The position numbers were made by a program, and so were the translations under genes. The notes beneath the pieces were generated by a model. That model made no database searches, was not told where the DNA came from, and was given only the letters and a program-made list of their open reading frames with translations. From Betaproteobacteria bacterium (GTDB lineage Bacteria; Pseudomonadota; Gammaproteobacteria; Burkholderiales; CAIKXV01), in contig JAJTHE010000062.1 of NCBI GenBank assembly GCA_021298815.1, forward strand, positions 1 through 59,916: a DNA stretch of 59,916 nucleotides, written 5' to 3'. Shown here piece after piece: positions 12,169 through 20,396 of this stretch (within the stretch, counting starts at the first letter, position 1; the number at the start of each line of letters is the position of its first letter).

Positions 12169-12681
12169 ATGGCATCTGTGAACAAGGTAATCCTGGTCGG
12201 CAACCTCGGTCGCGACCCCGACGTGCGCTACATGCCCGACGGCAACGCGCTGTGCAACCTGAACCTGGCCACGACCTATTCGTGGAAGGACAAGGCATCC
12301 GGCGACAAGAAGGAAGAGACCGAGTGGCATCGGGTCACGCTGCGCAACCGGCTGGCCGAGATCGCCGGCGAGTACCTGAAGAAGGGGTCGCCGGTATACA
12401 TCGAGGGGCGCCTGCGCACCCGCAAGTGGACCGACAAGGAGAACATCGAGCGCTACACCACCGAGATCGTCGCCGACAGCATGCAGCTGCTGGGCAGCCG
12501 CGGTGGGGCAGGTGCGCCCGGCGGCGATCGCATGGGCGGCGGCGATTCGATGGGCGACGGCGAGCCCCGTTCGTCCGGTGGCGGTGGCGGTGCCGGCGGC
12601 GGCGCGGCGCGCGGCAAGCCGGCCGCAGCCAAGGGTGGCGGTGCCGGCTTCGACGATTTCGAGGACGACATCCCGTTCTGA
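12169..12681 (+). CDS. ssb: Single-stranded DNA-binding protein
   Basis: The 170-residue protein has the OB-fold of bacterial SSB ([20 protein letters not shown] at the start, [16 protein letters not shown] near residue 105), then a glycine-rich flexible linker (about 110-160) and the acidic tip [10 protein letters not shown] that recruits partner proteins. It protects ssDNA in replication, recombination and repair. The gene is 36 nt downstream of the MFS gene, with GGAGG just before the ATG. Proximity to uvrA is common in proteobacteria. Confidence 0.96.
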   Translation: MASVNKVILVGNLGRDPDVRYMPDGNALCNLNLATTYSWKDKASGDKKEETEWHRVTLRNRLAEIAGEYLKKGSPVYIEGRLRTRKWTDKENIERYTTEIVADSMQLLGSRGGAGAPGGDRMGGGDSMGDGEPRSSGGGGGAGGGAARGKPAAAKGGGAGFDDFEDDIPF

Positions 12682-12700
12682 ACTTCCGGAGGGCACCACC

Positions 12701-13744
12701 ATGCGGCACATGAAGGCACGCGCAACCGGCCATGCCGGCGGCATCGCCGGCGCCTCGGCACTCGTCTCGACGGTCGTCCCGACGCTGGCTGCACTGGCGG
12801 TGCTCGTGCCGCATGGCGTCGTGCACGCCCAGCCGCGTGCAGCCGAGGCCTACCCGAACCGTCCGATCCGGATGATCGTCGACTTCTCCGCCGGCGGGCT
12901 GTCCGACCAGATGGTGCGGGCGGTGGCGCCGAAGATGAGCGAGGCGCTCGGCCAGCCGATGGTGATGGACAACCGCCCCGGCGCGGCGGGTGCGCTCGCC
13001 TACAGCATCGTCGCCAAGGCGGTGCCCGATGGACACACCCTGGTCACGCTGTCGACCGGGTTCTCGCTCAACCTGAACCTGGTTTCCAAGCTGCCCTTCG
13101 ATACCGATCGCGACTTCATCCCGATCGGGCTGATCGGCACCACCCCCAACGTGCTGGTCACCAGCAGCAAGGGTGCGAAGACGGTGGCCGAACTGGTCGC
13201 GATGGTGCGTGCGAAGCCGAACGCGACCAACGCCGCATCCACCGGCATCGGCTCGACGCCGCACCTGACGCTCGAACTGTTCAAGAGCGTGGCGAAGATC
13301 GACCCGACCCATGTTCCGTTCAACGGCAGCGGCCCTGCGATCGCCGACATGCTCGGCGGACGGCTCGACTTCATGTTCGTGAACATGCCGGCCAGCCTGG
13401 GGCACATCAAGGGCGGGCGCATCCAGGCGCTGGCCGTGGGCAGCGAGAAGCGTTCGCCGCAACTGCCCGACGTGCCGACGATGGACGAGTCCGGCTACAA
13501 GGGCTTCCGCTCCACCAGCTGGGCGGGCATCGGCGGGCCGGCCGGATTGCCGAAGGCGGTCGTGGCGCGGCTCAGCAAGGAGACCATCGCCGCGGTCGAA
13601 TCGCCTGAGGTGCGCGAGCGCATCACCGCCGCCGGCGGCGAAGCCCGGTCATCGACGCCGGAGCAGTTCAGCGCGTTCATCAAGGACGAGATCGCGCGCT
13701 GGGGCCGCGTGATCAAGGCCGCCGGGGTGCGTGTCGAGCGCTGA
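12701..13744 (+). CDS. Bug-family (TctC-like) periplasmic substrate-binding protein 1
   Basis: The 347-residue secreted protein has a long signal peptide (to about residue 40, ending near VVHAQ) and the Bug fold: the first ligand loop PNRPIRMIVDFSAGG, MDNRPGAAGALA, the second-domain HVPFNGSGPA loop and a C-terminal RWGRVIKAAGVRVER. Bug proteins usually bind small carboxylates through two backbone-water contacts. The ATG at 12701 follows a GGAGG at 12687-12691, 19 nt after ssb; starting further upstream would overlap ssb. No tctA or tctB is next to it, so it is an orphan receptor; its ligand cannot be told. Confidence 0.88.
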   Translation: MRHMKARATGHAGGIAGASALVSTVVPTLAALAVLVPHGVVHAQPRAAEAYPNRPIRMIVDFSAGGLSDQMVRAVAPKMSEALGQPMVMDNRPGAAGALAYSIVAKAVPDGHTLVTLSTGFSLNLNLVSKLPFDTDRDFIPIGLIGTTPNVLVTSSKGAKTVAELVAMVRAKPNATNAASTGIGSTPHLTLELFKSVAKIDPTHVPFNGSGPAIADMLGGRLDFMFVNMPASLGHIKGGRIQALAVGSEKRSPQLPDVPTMDESGYKGFRSTSWAGIGGPAGLPKAVVARLSKETIAAVESPEVRERITAAGGEARSSTPEQFSAFIKDEIARWGRVIKAAGVRVER

Positions 13745-13778
13745 GCCTCCGCGATCGGCACCGACGGAGGATCGCGCC

Positions 13779-14285
13779 ATGGCGGGCCCGGGATCGGGCG
13801 AAGTCCGGGCAGCGTCCGGGACCCCCGGATCGCCCGGGCTCGACGCGCTGGTGCGCGCGCTGTGCGACCCCGCATGTTTTCCGCACCCGCTGGACGCGCC
13901 GGTGCGCGTCATCGAGACGCATATCTCGCAGGTGCTGGTCGGCGGCGGCCATGCGTACAAGCTCAAGAAGCCGCTCGACCTCGGTTTCCTCGACTTCGGC
14001 ACGCTGGAGCGGCGGCGCGAATGCTGTGAACTGGAAGTACGCCTGAACCGCCGGCTGGCGCCGGCGATCTACCTGGAGGTGGTCGCGGTCTGCTGGGACG
14101 GCAGCCGTGCGACCCTGGTGCCGCAGGGCGCGGGTGCACAGGAGACGGCGGAGGCGACGGGGGAGGAAGCGACGGCCGTCGCGGCGCGCGGGCCGGTCGT
14201 CGAGTTTGCCGTGCACATGCGGGCCTTCGAGCCGGACGACCTGCTCGACCGACGGCTGGCGGAAGCCGGCTCGAGCCGGCGATGA
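13779..14285 (+). pseudogene. Bifunctional APH/P-loop kinase, N-terminal fragment (frameshifted)
   Basis: 168 residues corresponding to the N-terminal lobe of a two-domain protein: an aminoglycoside phosphotransferase-like kinase fused to a P-loop kinase (COG2187 plus COG0645 type). ETHISQVLVGGGHAYKLKKP contains the expected ATP-anchoring lysines, followed by LDLGFLDFGTLERRR. Start at 13779 is set by GGAGG at 13766-13770. The reading frame ends early at 14285; the rest of the protein continues in the next frame. Restoring one base in the GG run near 14268-14271 would join the halves as LAEAGLEPAMIDAV, the expected junction for the family. Either a mutation, a sequencing error, or a coupled split gene. 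Confidence 0.75.
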
Positions 14286-15514
14286 TCGATGCCGTGGCTG
14301 CGACCATCGCGCGCTTCCATGGCGCGATCGACGTGGCGGCGGCCGGGACCGGCTTCGGCCTGCCGGATGCCGTCTGGGCGCCGGTGCGCGCCAACTTCGA
14401 AGCCCTGTCGAAGGCGGTCCGCGCGCCGGGGCAGCGCGCCGTGCTCGCCGGGCTCGCGCGCTGGGCGCGGCGCGAGCGCCGGCGGCTCGCCGCATGGTTC
14501 CACGCACGGCGCGACGGCGGATTCGTGCGCGAGTGCCATGGTGACCTGCACCTGGGCAACATCGCATGGGTGGATGGCGAACCGTGCGTGTTCGACTGCA
14601 TCGAGTTCAATCCGGAACTGCGCTGGACCGATGTCGCTGCCGAGGTCGCGTTCACCGTGATGGACCTCGCCGACCGTGGCCGGGCCGACCTCGGCTGGCG
14701 GCTGCTGGACGCATGGCTGGCCGGGACGGGCGACCACGGGTCGTTGCCGGGGCTGCGCTTCTACCTGTGCTATCGGGCGCTGGTGCGTGCCAAGGTCGCC
14801 TGCCTGCGGCTGGCCCAGCCGCAACGCGACACGGCCGCGACGGCGCACCTGCAGCAGGAGGAGGAAGGCTATGTCGCGCTCGCCGCCGAACTGTCGCGCG
14901 CGCGGCCGATGCTGGTCATCACCCACGGCCTGTCGGGCTCGGGCAAGTCGCGCGGGGCGGCCTGGCTGCTCGAACGCATCGGCGCGGTACGCGTGCGCTC
15001 CGATGTCGAACGCAAGCGGCTGGCCGGGCTGTGCGCGCTGGATCGGCTCGGCGCAGGTGGCGCACCGGACGCCGGGCTCTACGCGGCCGAGGCGACCCGC
15101 CGCACCTACGACCGGCTGGAGGCCTTCGCCCGTTCGGCCCTCGACGGCGGCTTCCCGGTCATCGTCGATGCCGCCTTCCTGCAGCGCCCGGCGCGGGAGC
15201 GCTTCCGGCTGCTGGCCGAACGGCTGCAGGTACCGTTCGCGATCCTCTCGTTCGATGCGCCGGCGGCGGAGCTGCGGGCGCGCGTCGCCGCACGCGCACG
15301 ATCCGGGCAGGATGCGTCCGATGCCGGACCGGCGATACTCGAGCACCAGCTGGCGACGGCCCAGCCGCTGCAGCCGGACGAAGGCGGTTGCACCCTCGAC
15401 ATCGATGCATCCGCCGCGGCTGCCGCCGGTGCACTGGAAGCGGCCGTGCACTGGCTCGCCGGGCGCGCTGCGGCGCCGCCAGATGCGCGGCAACATGGTA
15501 GCGCGGTAACCTAG
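14282..15514 (+). pseudogene. Bifunctional APH/P-loop kinase, C-terminal fragment (frameshifted)
   Basis: This 410-residue frame carries the remainder of the kinase: the APH catalytic loop CHGDLHLGNI (His86, Asp88, Asn93 of this frame) with the metal-binding FDCIEFNPELRW, then a separate P-loop domain with GLSGSGKS at 216-223 and RSDVERKRLAG. Family members are normally a single chain of roughly 500-550 residues, so this piece lacks the N-lobe found in the preceding frame. Its ATG overlaps the stop of the first fragment (ATGA at 14282-14285), so translational coupling could give two polypeptides. Substrate of the family is not established; the APH-like name does not imply antibiotic resistance. 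Confidence 0.75.
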
Positions 15515-15557
15515 CGTCCGGACGACGAACAGGCGCACGGCGCCGGACGGAGGAGCG

Positions 15558-16649
15558 ATGACCGAGCGGATGCATCCGATGATCCCCTGCGCCCTGCGCG
15601 CGCAACCCGGGCCGCGATCGGCGATGTCGCCGGGCCTGTCCCTGGCCCTGTCGATTGCGCTGGCCCTGTGCCTGTGCCTGTGCCTGTCCCTGTCCGGCGC
15701 CGGCAGGGCGCATGCGGCAGCGCCGCTGCAGCCGATCGAGGTGATCGTGTTCGCGGGTGCCAACGCGATGCCCTCCTATGTCGCCCAGGAGAAGGGGTTC
15801 TTCGCGCGCGAGGGGCTGGCCGTGAACATCACCGCGACGCCCAACTCCGGCTTCCAGATCAGCAGCCTGGTGGCCGGGAAGTTCCACGTCGCGAGCACCG
15901 CCATCGACAACCTGATCGCCTACCAGGAAGGCCAGGGCACCGCGAAGCTCGACCGCGAGCCGGACATGGTGGCGATCATGGGCATCTCCTCGGCCGAGCT
16001 GTCGCTGTTCGCGGTGCCCGAGGTACGGACGATCGCCGACCTGAAGGGCCGCGACCTCGCGCTGGACTCGCTGTCCACCGGCTATGCGTTCGTGCTGCGC
16101 TACCTGCTCGAGAAGGCCGGGCTCGGTCCGGCCGATTTCCGCTTCGTCGCGGTCGGCAACTCGCGCGCCCGGCTGCAGTCGTTGCGCGAGGGCAAGTTCG
16201 CTGCGGCACTGATCACCGAGCCGTTCACCGGCGTCGCCCGGCAGGAAGGATTCACCCTGCTCGGCGAGGGCGTGTCCGCGCTGGGCGGCTACCAGGCCAA
16301 CGTGCGCATCGTCAACCGCGCCTGGGCCAACGAGAACCCGAAGGCGGTGGTCGGCTACATCCGCGCGCTGCTGTCGGCGATCGACTGGATCTACGATCCG
16401 GCGAACCGCGAGGAAGCGGCCCGCATCCTCGCCAGCCGGGTGAAGGTGGGCGAGGCGGCCGCGCTCGCGAGCGTCGACGGCATGACGCGCGGGCAGTCGG
16501 CGCTGCAGCGCAATGGCGAGATGGACATGCAGGGCCTGCGCAACGTGATCATGCTGCGCGAGCGCTACGGCGTGCCGCAGAAGAAGATGGGGCCGCCTTC
16601 GCGGTACTACGACCCGACCTGGTACCAGAAGGCCCGCGCGAGGCCCTGA
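15558..16649 (+). CDS. ABC-type substrate-binding protein, NMT1/SsuA-like
   Basis: The 363-residue secreted protein belongs to the nitrate/sulfonate/taurine receptor superfamily (NMT1/THI5-like fold): after the signal peptide come IEVIVFAGANAMPSYVAQEKGFF, GLAVNITATPNSG, and a VNRAWANENPKAVVGYIRALL helix near the C-terminus. (Segments are given separately.) The signal sequence (about residues 23-55) is extremely Leu/Cys-rich because of a hexanucleotide repeat. No ABC permease or ATPase lies nearby, so it is an orphan receptor. The ATG at 15558 follows GGAGGAG; two later ATGs (codons 5 and 8) and the internal Met at about codon 23 are alternative starts. Ligand unknown. Confidence 0.82.
   Translation: MTERMHPMIPCALRAQPGPRSAMSPGLSLALSIALALCLCLCLSLSGAGRAHAAAPLQPIEVIVFAGANAMPSYVAQEKGFFAREGLAVNITATPNSGFQISSLVAGKFHVASTAIDNLIAYQEGQGTAKLDREPDMVAIMGISSAELSLFAVPEVRTIADLKGRDLALDSLSTGYAFVLRYLLEKAGLGPADFRFVAVGNSRARLQSLREGKFAAALITEPFTGVARQEGFTLLGEGVSALGGYQANVRIVNRAWANENPKAVVGYIRALLSAIDWIYDPANREEAARILASRVKVGEAAALASVDGMTRGQSALQRNGEMDMQGLRNVIMLRERYGVPQKKMGPPSRYYDPTWYQKARARP
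15667..15700 (+). repeat. Hexanucleotide tandem repeat within a signal-peptide coding region
   Basis: Within 15661-15700 the motif CCTGTG is repeated three times and continues as CCTGTC twice, encoding alternating Leu-Cys and Leu-Ser in the hydrophobic core of the signal peptide. The repeat unit is a multiple of three, so slippage would lengthen or shorten the signal core without breaking the frame. Confidence 0.6.
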
Positions 16650-16703
16650 GCCCGGGGCCCGAGCGCAACGTCGCGGGTCAGTGCAGGGGTTCCGGGACCG
16701 GTC

Positions 16704-17159
16704 TCAGCGCGGTGGCGACGGCGGCTGGTCGCGGAACTGCAGCGTGTATCCGGCGAGCAGGGTTTCGAGCAGGAAGCCGACCAGCGCGAGCACGAAGCAG
16801 ACGACGCCGGCCAGGAAGGTCACCGATACCAGCGGGCTGACGCGCGAGGTGGTGGTCTCGCCGAGGAACAGCGAGAGCACCGTTGCGCCGATCATCATCG
16901 CCGCCAGCGCCAGCAGGCCGACCGAGGCGTTGACCACCCGGCCGCGCACCTTCAGGCGGCGCAGCTCGAGGTAGGTGGCCTCGACCGCCGGCTGGTCGAC
17001 CAGCCGGCCCTCATGGATGCGCTCTTCCAGGCTGCGCGCGCGGTCGATGATCCGGCCGAGCCGAGTCGCGAGCGCACCGATCAACCCGGCGATGGCGGTC
17101 AGCATGAATACCGGTGCGACCGCGAGCTGTATCGCATGCGAGATGCCATCGGTGATCAT
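16704..17159 (-). CDS. DUF2721 family membrane protein
   Basis: The 151-residue protein has three hydrophobic segments (about residues 8-32, 82-102 and 112-138) and the DUF2721 features: AVAPVFMLTAIAGLIGALATRLGRI at the N-terminus and RLKVRGRVVNASVGLLALAAM in the middle, with a charged cytoplasmic loop between them (ARSLEERIHEG). Function of the family is unknown. It lies on the minus strand 45 nt downstream of the lytic transglycosylase gene and probably shares its transcript. Confidence 0.75.
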   Translation of the reverse strand: MITDGISHAIQLAVAPVFMLTAIAGLIGALATRLGRIIDRARSLEERIHEGRLVDQPAVEATYLELRRLKVRGRVVNASVGLLALAAMMIGATVLSLFLGETTTSRVSPLVSVTFLAGVVCFVLALVGFLLETLLAGYTLQFRDQPPSPPR

Positions 17160-17204
17160 CGGCTGGCGATCCTGGGCGGGCGTGTCATTTCCGGCAACCT
17201 ACGC

Positions 17205-18512
17205 TCATTTCGGCCTGGGGGCCACCGCCGGATCGACGCCCGGCGCACGCTCGACCCTCGGGTCGGGGCCCGCGGCACGCAATGCCTGCAGCACCCGCAT
17301 GCCGGCGCGGCCGTCCTGCGGCAGGCCGGCGGAAGCCTGGAACGCGCGGATCGCGGTCCGCGTGCGCGCGCCGACGATGCCGTCGGGCACGCCGACATCG
17401 AAGCCCCGGTCGAGCAGGCGCTGCTGCACCTCGCGCCGTTGTGCGCGGCCGATGCCGGGGTCGTCGGTCGGCCACGGCGTGCGGAACGCCCCACCGCCGC
17501 GCAGCCGGTCGGCCAGGTGGGCGATCGCCAGCGCATACGATTCCGCCGCGTTGTAGGCGAAGATCGCATCGAAGTTGCGGAACACGATGAAGGCCGGACC
17601 CTTGGCGCCCGAGGGCAGGAGCAGCCCGGCCGGTCCGCTGCCGGTGAGGGCGCTGCCATCGACCTGGCGGATGCCCAGTTCGCTCCACTGCGCGAGCGAC
17701 TGCTTCGTGCGGCGCCCGGCCGGCCCGGCGTAGTTCGCTGGCAGCCGTACCTCGTAGCCCCAGGGCTGGCCGGTGATCCAGCCGGCGCGCTTCAGGTAGT
17801 TGGCGGTCGAGCCGAGCGCATCGGGCACCGAGTCGACTATGTCGCGCCGGCCATCGCCGTCGAAGTCGATCGCCAGCCGCTGGTAGGTCGACGGCATGAA
17901 CTGCGTCTGTCCGAAGGCACCGGCCCAGGACCCGACCAGCGAGGCCGCAGGGATGTCGCCGCTCTGCAGGATGCGCAGCGTGGCCAGCAGTTCGCCGCGG
18001 AAGAACGCCTGGCGCCGGCCCGAGCAGGACAGCGTCGTGAGCGAGCGCACCAGTTCGCGCCTGCCCATGATGCGGCCGTAGTCGGACTCGACGCCCCAGA
18101 CCGCGGCGATGACGAAGCGGTCGACGCCGAACTTCTCCTCGGCCTGGGCCAGCACGGCAGACCATTTCTCCATCAGCGCGCGGCCATCGGCGACGCGCTC
18201 GTCGTCGACCAGCCCCGAGAGGTAGTCCCAGATCGGGATGGTGAACTCGGGCTGGTTGTCGAACAACTTCAGGATGTCGGCGTCGGGCTCCACGCCCGCG
18301 AGTGCGCTGTCGAACACCTGCGCCCCGATGCCCTTGCCGAGGGCGATCGTGCGCAGCTCCTTCACGCACGACGCCCATTCGTTCGCGCGGGCGGGCGCAC
18401 CCTGCAGCAGGCATGCGGCGCCCAGCAGCATGGCCAGGACGATCGTGGGCGGGGACGAGGACTTCCTGCCGGCAGGCTCGACTGCAACGTGGGTATCGCC
18501 GGAAGGGGTCAT
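17205..18512 (-). CDS. Lytic murein transglycosylase (MltB-like) with peptidoglycan-binding domain
   Basis: The 435-residue envelope protein has a signal peptide (PPTIVLAMLLGAACLLQGAPARA), an SLT_2/MltB catalytic domain and a C-terminal PG_binding_1 domain (about residues 355-415, EVQQRLLDRGFDVGVPDGIVG). The catalytic glutamate is in AAVWGVESDYGR, and GAFGQTQFMPSTYQRLAIDF is the typical substrate-groove motif. It cleaves the MurNAc-GlcNAc bond with formation of 1,6-anhydro-MurNAc. The start at 18512 gives a normal leader; the longer frame to 18776 would overlap the dctP start. No lipobox cysteine follows the signal peptide in the usual spacing, so it is likely soluble periplasmic. Confidence 0.88.
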   Translation of the reverse strand: MTPSGDTHVAVEPAGRKSSSPPTIVLAMLLGAACLLQGAPARANEWASCVKELRTIALGKGIGAQVFDSALAGVEPDADILKLFDNQPEFTIPIWDYLSGLVDDERVADGRALMEKWSAVLAQAEEKFGVDRFVIAAVWGVESDYGRIMGRRELVRSLTTLSCSGRRQAFFRGELLATLRILQSGDIPAASLVGSWAGAFGQTQFMPSTYQRLAIDFDGDGRRDIVDSVPDALGSTANYLKRAGWITGQPWGYEVRLPANYAGPAGRRTKQSLAQWSELGIRQVDGSALTGSGPAGLLLPSGAKGPAFIVFRNFDAIFAYNAAESYALAIAHLADRLRGGGAFRTPWPTDDPGIGRAQRREVQQRLLDRGFDVGVPDGIVGARTRTAIRAFQASAGLPQDGRAGMRVLQALRAAGPDPRVERAPGVDPAVAPRPK

Positions 18513-18768
18513 GTCGGGGGCTGCGTGCACTGGCCGTGCTCCGTGTTGGTGCGAATGGGCGCGATGTTCGCACGGCGGCCATGCGCGGTGGGTGCGGATG
18601 CACTCTCCATGCGCGGCATGGCGCGTCCGATGCGCGACGACTGCGCGCGTGGCATGCAACCTGCTTCCAGGGTTCGCGGTCCGCACCCGGTACGAAGGGC
18701 CGTGCCGGCTGCGCGAAGTCATCCAGCAACGCATCCAACATCGAATCCCACATCGAGGGGGCAGCAGA

Positions 18769-19866
18769 ATGAGCACTCAACGCAGGAAGTTCCTCGCGCA
18801 GGGCCTGGCAGCCGGCGCAGTGGCCGGTGCAGCCGCGATGCCGCGCGAGGCAAGCGCGCAGTCCACCTTCAACTGGAAGATGACCAGCGCCTATGCGAAG
18901 GGCTCCCCGTTCTACATGGACGGACCGGGCAGCGCGGTCGACCTTGCGCGCCGCATCGAGACCATGTCCAACGGCCGCATCCGCATCCAGGTGTTCGGTG
19001 CCGGTGAACTGATCCCGGCGCTGGAAGGATTCGATGCCGTGCGCGCCGGCACTGTCGAGATGAACCATGCGAACAGCTTCTTCTGGACCGGCCGCACCTT
19101 CGCCGCCCAGTACTTCACCGCGGTGCCGTTCGGCCTGAACTTCCAGGGCATGAACGGCTGGCTCTACGACGGTGGCGGCCAGCAGCTGTGGAACGAAGTC
19201 TATGCGCCGTTCGGCATGGTGGCCTTCCCCTGCGGCAATACCGGCGTGCAGATGACCGGCTGGTTCAAGCGCGAGATCAAGTCGGTGGCCGACCTCAAGG
19301 GCCTGAAGATGCGCATCCCCGGACTTGCAGGGCAGGTCTACGCTTCGCTGGGCGTCGACGTGCGCCTGCTGCCCGCCGGCGAGATCTTCCCGGCGCTCGA
19401 GCGCGGGGTGATCGATGCCGCGGAGTTCGTCGGGCCGTTCCTCGACCGTCGCCTCGGCCTGCAGAAGGCGGCCAAGTACTACTACACGACCGGCTGGCAC
19501 GAGACCGCCACCGTGTCCGAACTGCTGATCAACAAGGCCGCCTGGGACAAGCTGCCGCGCGACCTGCAGGCCGTGGTGGAGAACGCCGCTGCCGCCTGCA
19601 ACGTGATCAGCGAGGCCTGGTGCCAGCGCAACAACGCCGATGCGATGGAAGACCTGGTGAAGAACCAGGGCGTGCAGCTGCGCACCCTGCCCGACGACGT
19701 GATCAAGGCCCTGCGCGCGACGACCAGCAAGGTGCTGGCCGAGGCCGTGGCGAAGGATCCGCTCACCGCCAAGGTGCACAAGTCGTACATGGCGTTCAAG
19801 CAGAAGTACGACGTCTGGGCCGGCTACAGCGAAGGTGTCTACCACAGCCGCATCCGCGGCAGCTGA
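18769..19866 (+). CDS. dctP: TRAP transporter substrate-binding protein, TakP-like (DctP family)
   Basis: The 365-residue receptor has a twin-arginine-type leader (QRRKFLAQGLAAGAVAG, residues 4-20). It carries the DctP family arginine in LKMRIPGLAG that clamps the ligand carboxylate, plus LPAGEIFPALERGVIDAAEFVGP and YYYTTGWHE, which closely resemble the 2-oxoacid-binding receptor TakP. The typical TakP tryptophan is replaced by Phe in EFVGP. It is followed at 2 nt by dctQ and dctM, making a full TRAP system that takes up an organic acid using the sodium gradient. Start at 18769 preceded by GAGGGG. Likely ligand: a 2-oxo or hydroxy acid (inference). Confidence 0.9.
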   Translation: MSTQRRKFLAQGLAAGAVAGAAAMPREASAQSTFNWKMTSAYAKGSPFYMDGPGSAVDLARRIETMSNGRIRIQVFGAGELIPALEGFDAVRAGTVEMNHANSFFWTGRTFAAQYFTAVPFGLNFQGMNGWLYDGGGQQLWNEVYAPFGMVAFPCGNTGVQMTGWFKREIKSVADLKGLKMRIPGLAGQVYASLGVDVRLLPAGEIFPALERGVIDAAEFVGPFLDRRLGLQKAAKYYYTTGWHETATVSELLINKAAWDKLPRDLQAVVENAAAACNVISEAWCQRNNADAMEDLVKNQGVQLRTLPDDVIKALRATTSKVLAEAVAKDPLTAKVHKSYMAFKQKYDVWAGYSEGVYHSRIRGS

Positions 19867-19868
19867 CC

Positions 19869-20396
19869 ATGGTGGCCGAGCCTTCGCGCCCGGCCACGAT
19901 CGCGGCACGCATCGACGCGTTCACCGACTTCATCGGTCGGTGGGCGTCGTGGCTCGTGCTCGCGATCGTGCTGCTGATGGCATGCAACGTACTGCTGCGC
20001 TACCTGTTCGACACCGGTTCGGTGTGGGCGCAGGAACTCGAATGGCACCTGCTGGTGCCGGTCGTCCTGGTGGGCATGACCTACACGCTGCGCCATGGCG
20101 AACATGTCCGCTCCGACATCCTGTACTTCCGGTTCACGCCGCGCACGCGCGCCGTCATCGACCTCGTGTCGGCGCTGCTGATCATCGCGATCGCGCTGCT
20201 GATCCTCTGGTTCTCGCTGCACTACGTGCAGCAGTCGTTCACCATCGACGAGAAATCCCCTGATCCCGGCGGCCTGCCGCACCGCTGGATCATCAAGGGA
20301 ATGATCCCGATCGGCTTCGCGCTGCTGGCGCTGCAGGGCGTGGCCTGTGCGCTGTCGGCAGCGGCGCAGTTGCGCCTGGCAGGGAGGCAGCACTGA
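19869..20396 (+). CDS. dctQ: TRAP transporter small permease (DctQ family)
   Basis: The 175-residue protein has four hydrophobic segments (about residues 25-45, 62-80, 100-122 and 140-165) and the DctQ signature NVLLRYLFDTGSVWAQELEW. It is the small membrane subunit that clamps the DctM transport domain. The long loop between TM3 and TM4 (IDEKSPDPGGLPHRW) is typical of the TakQ type that pairs with TakP-like receptors. The ATG at 19869 is 2 nt after the dctP stop; the longer frame to 19188 is an artefact of reading inside dctP. Confidence 0.9.
   Translation: MVAEPSRPATIAARIDAFTDFIGRWASWLVLAIVLLMACNVLLRYLFDTGSVWAQELEWHLLVPVVLVGMTYTLRHGEHVRSDILYFRFTPRTRAVIDLVSALLIIAIALLILWFSLHYVQQSFTIDEKSPDPGGLPHRWIIKGMIPIGFALLALQGVACALSAAAQLRLAGRQH

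Noticed and set aside
14282..15514. Aminoglycoside resistance gene
   Set aside because: The APH-like fold belongs to a chromosomal family with a fused P-loop domain. Nothing suggests drug modification, and the gene is split by a frameshift.
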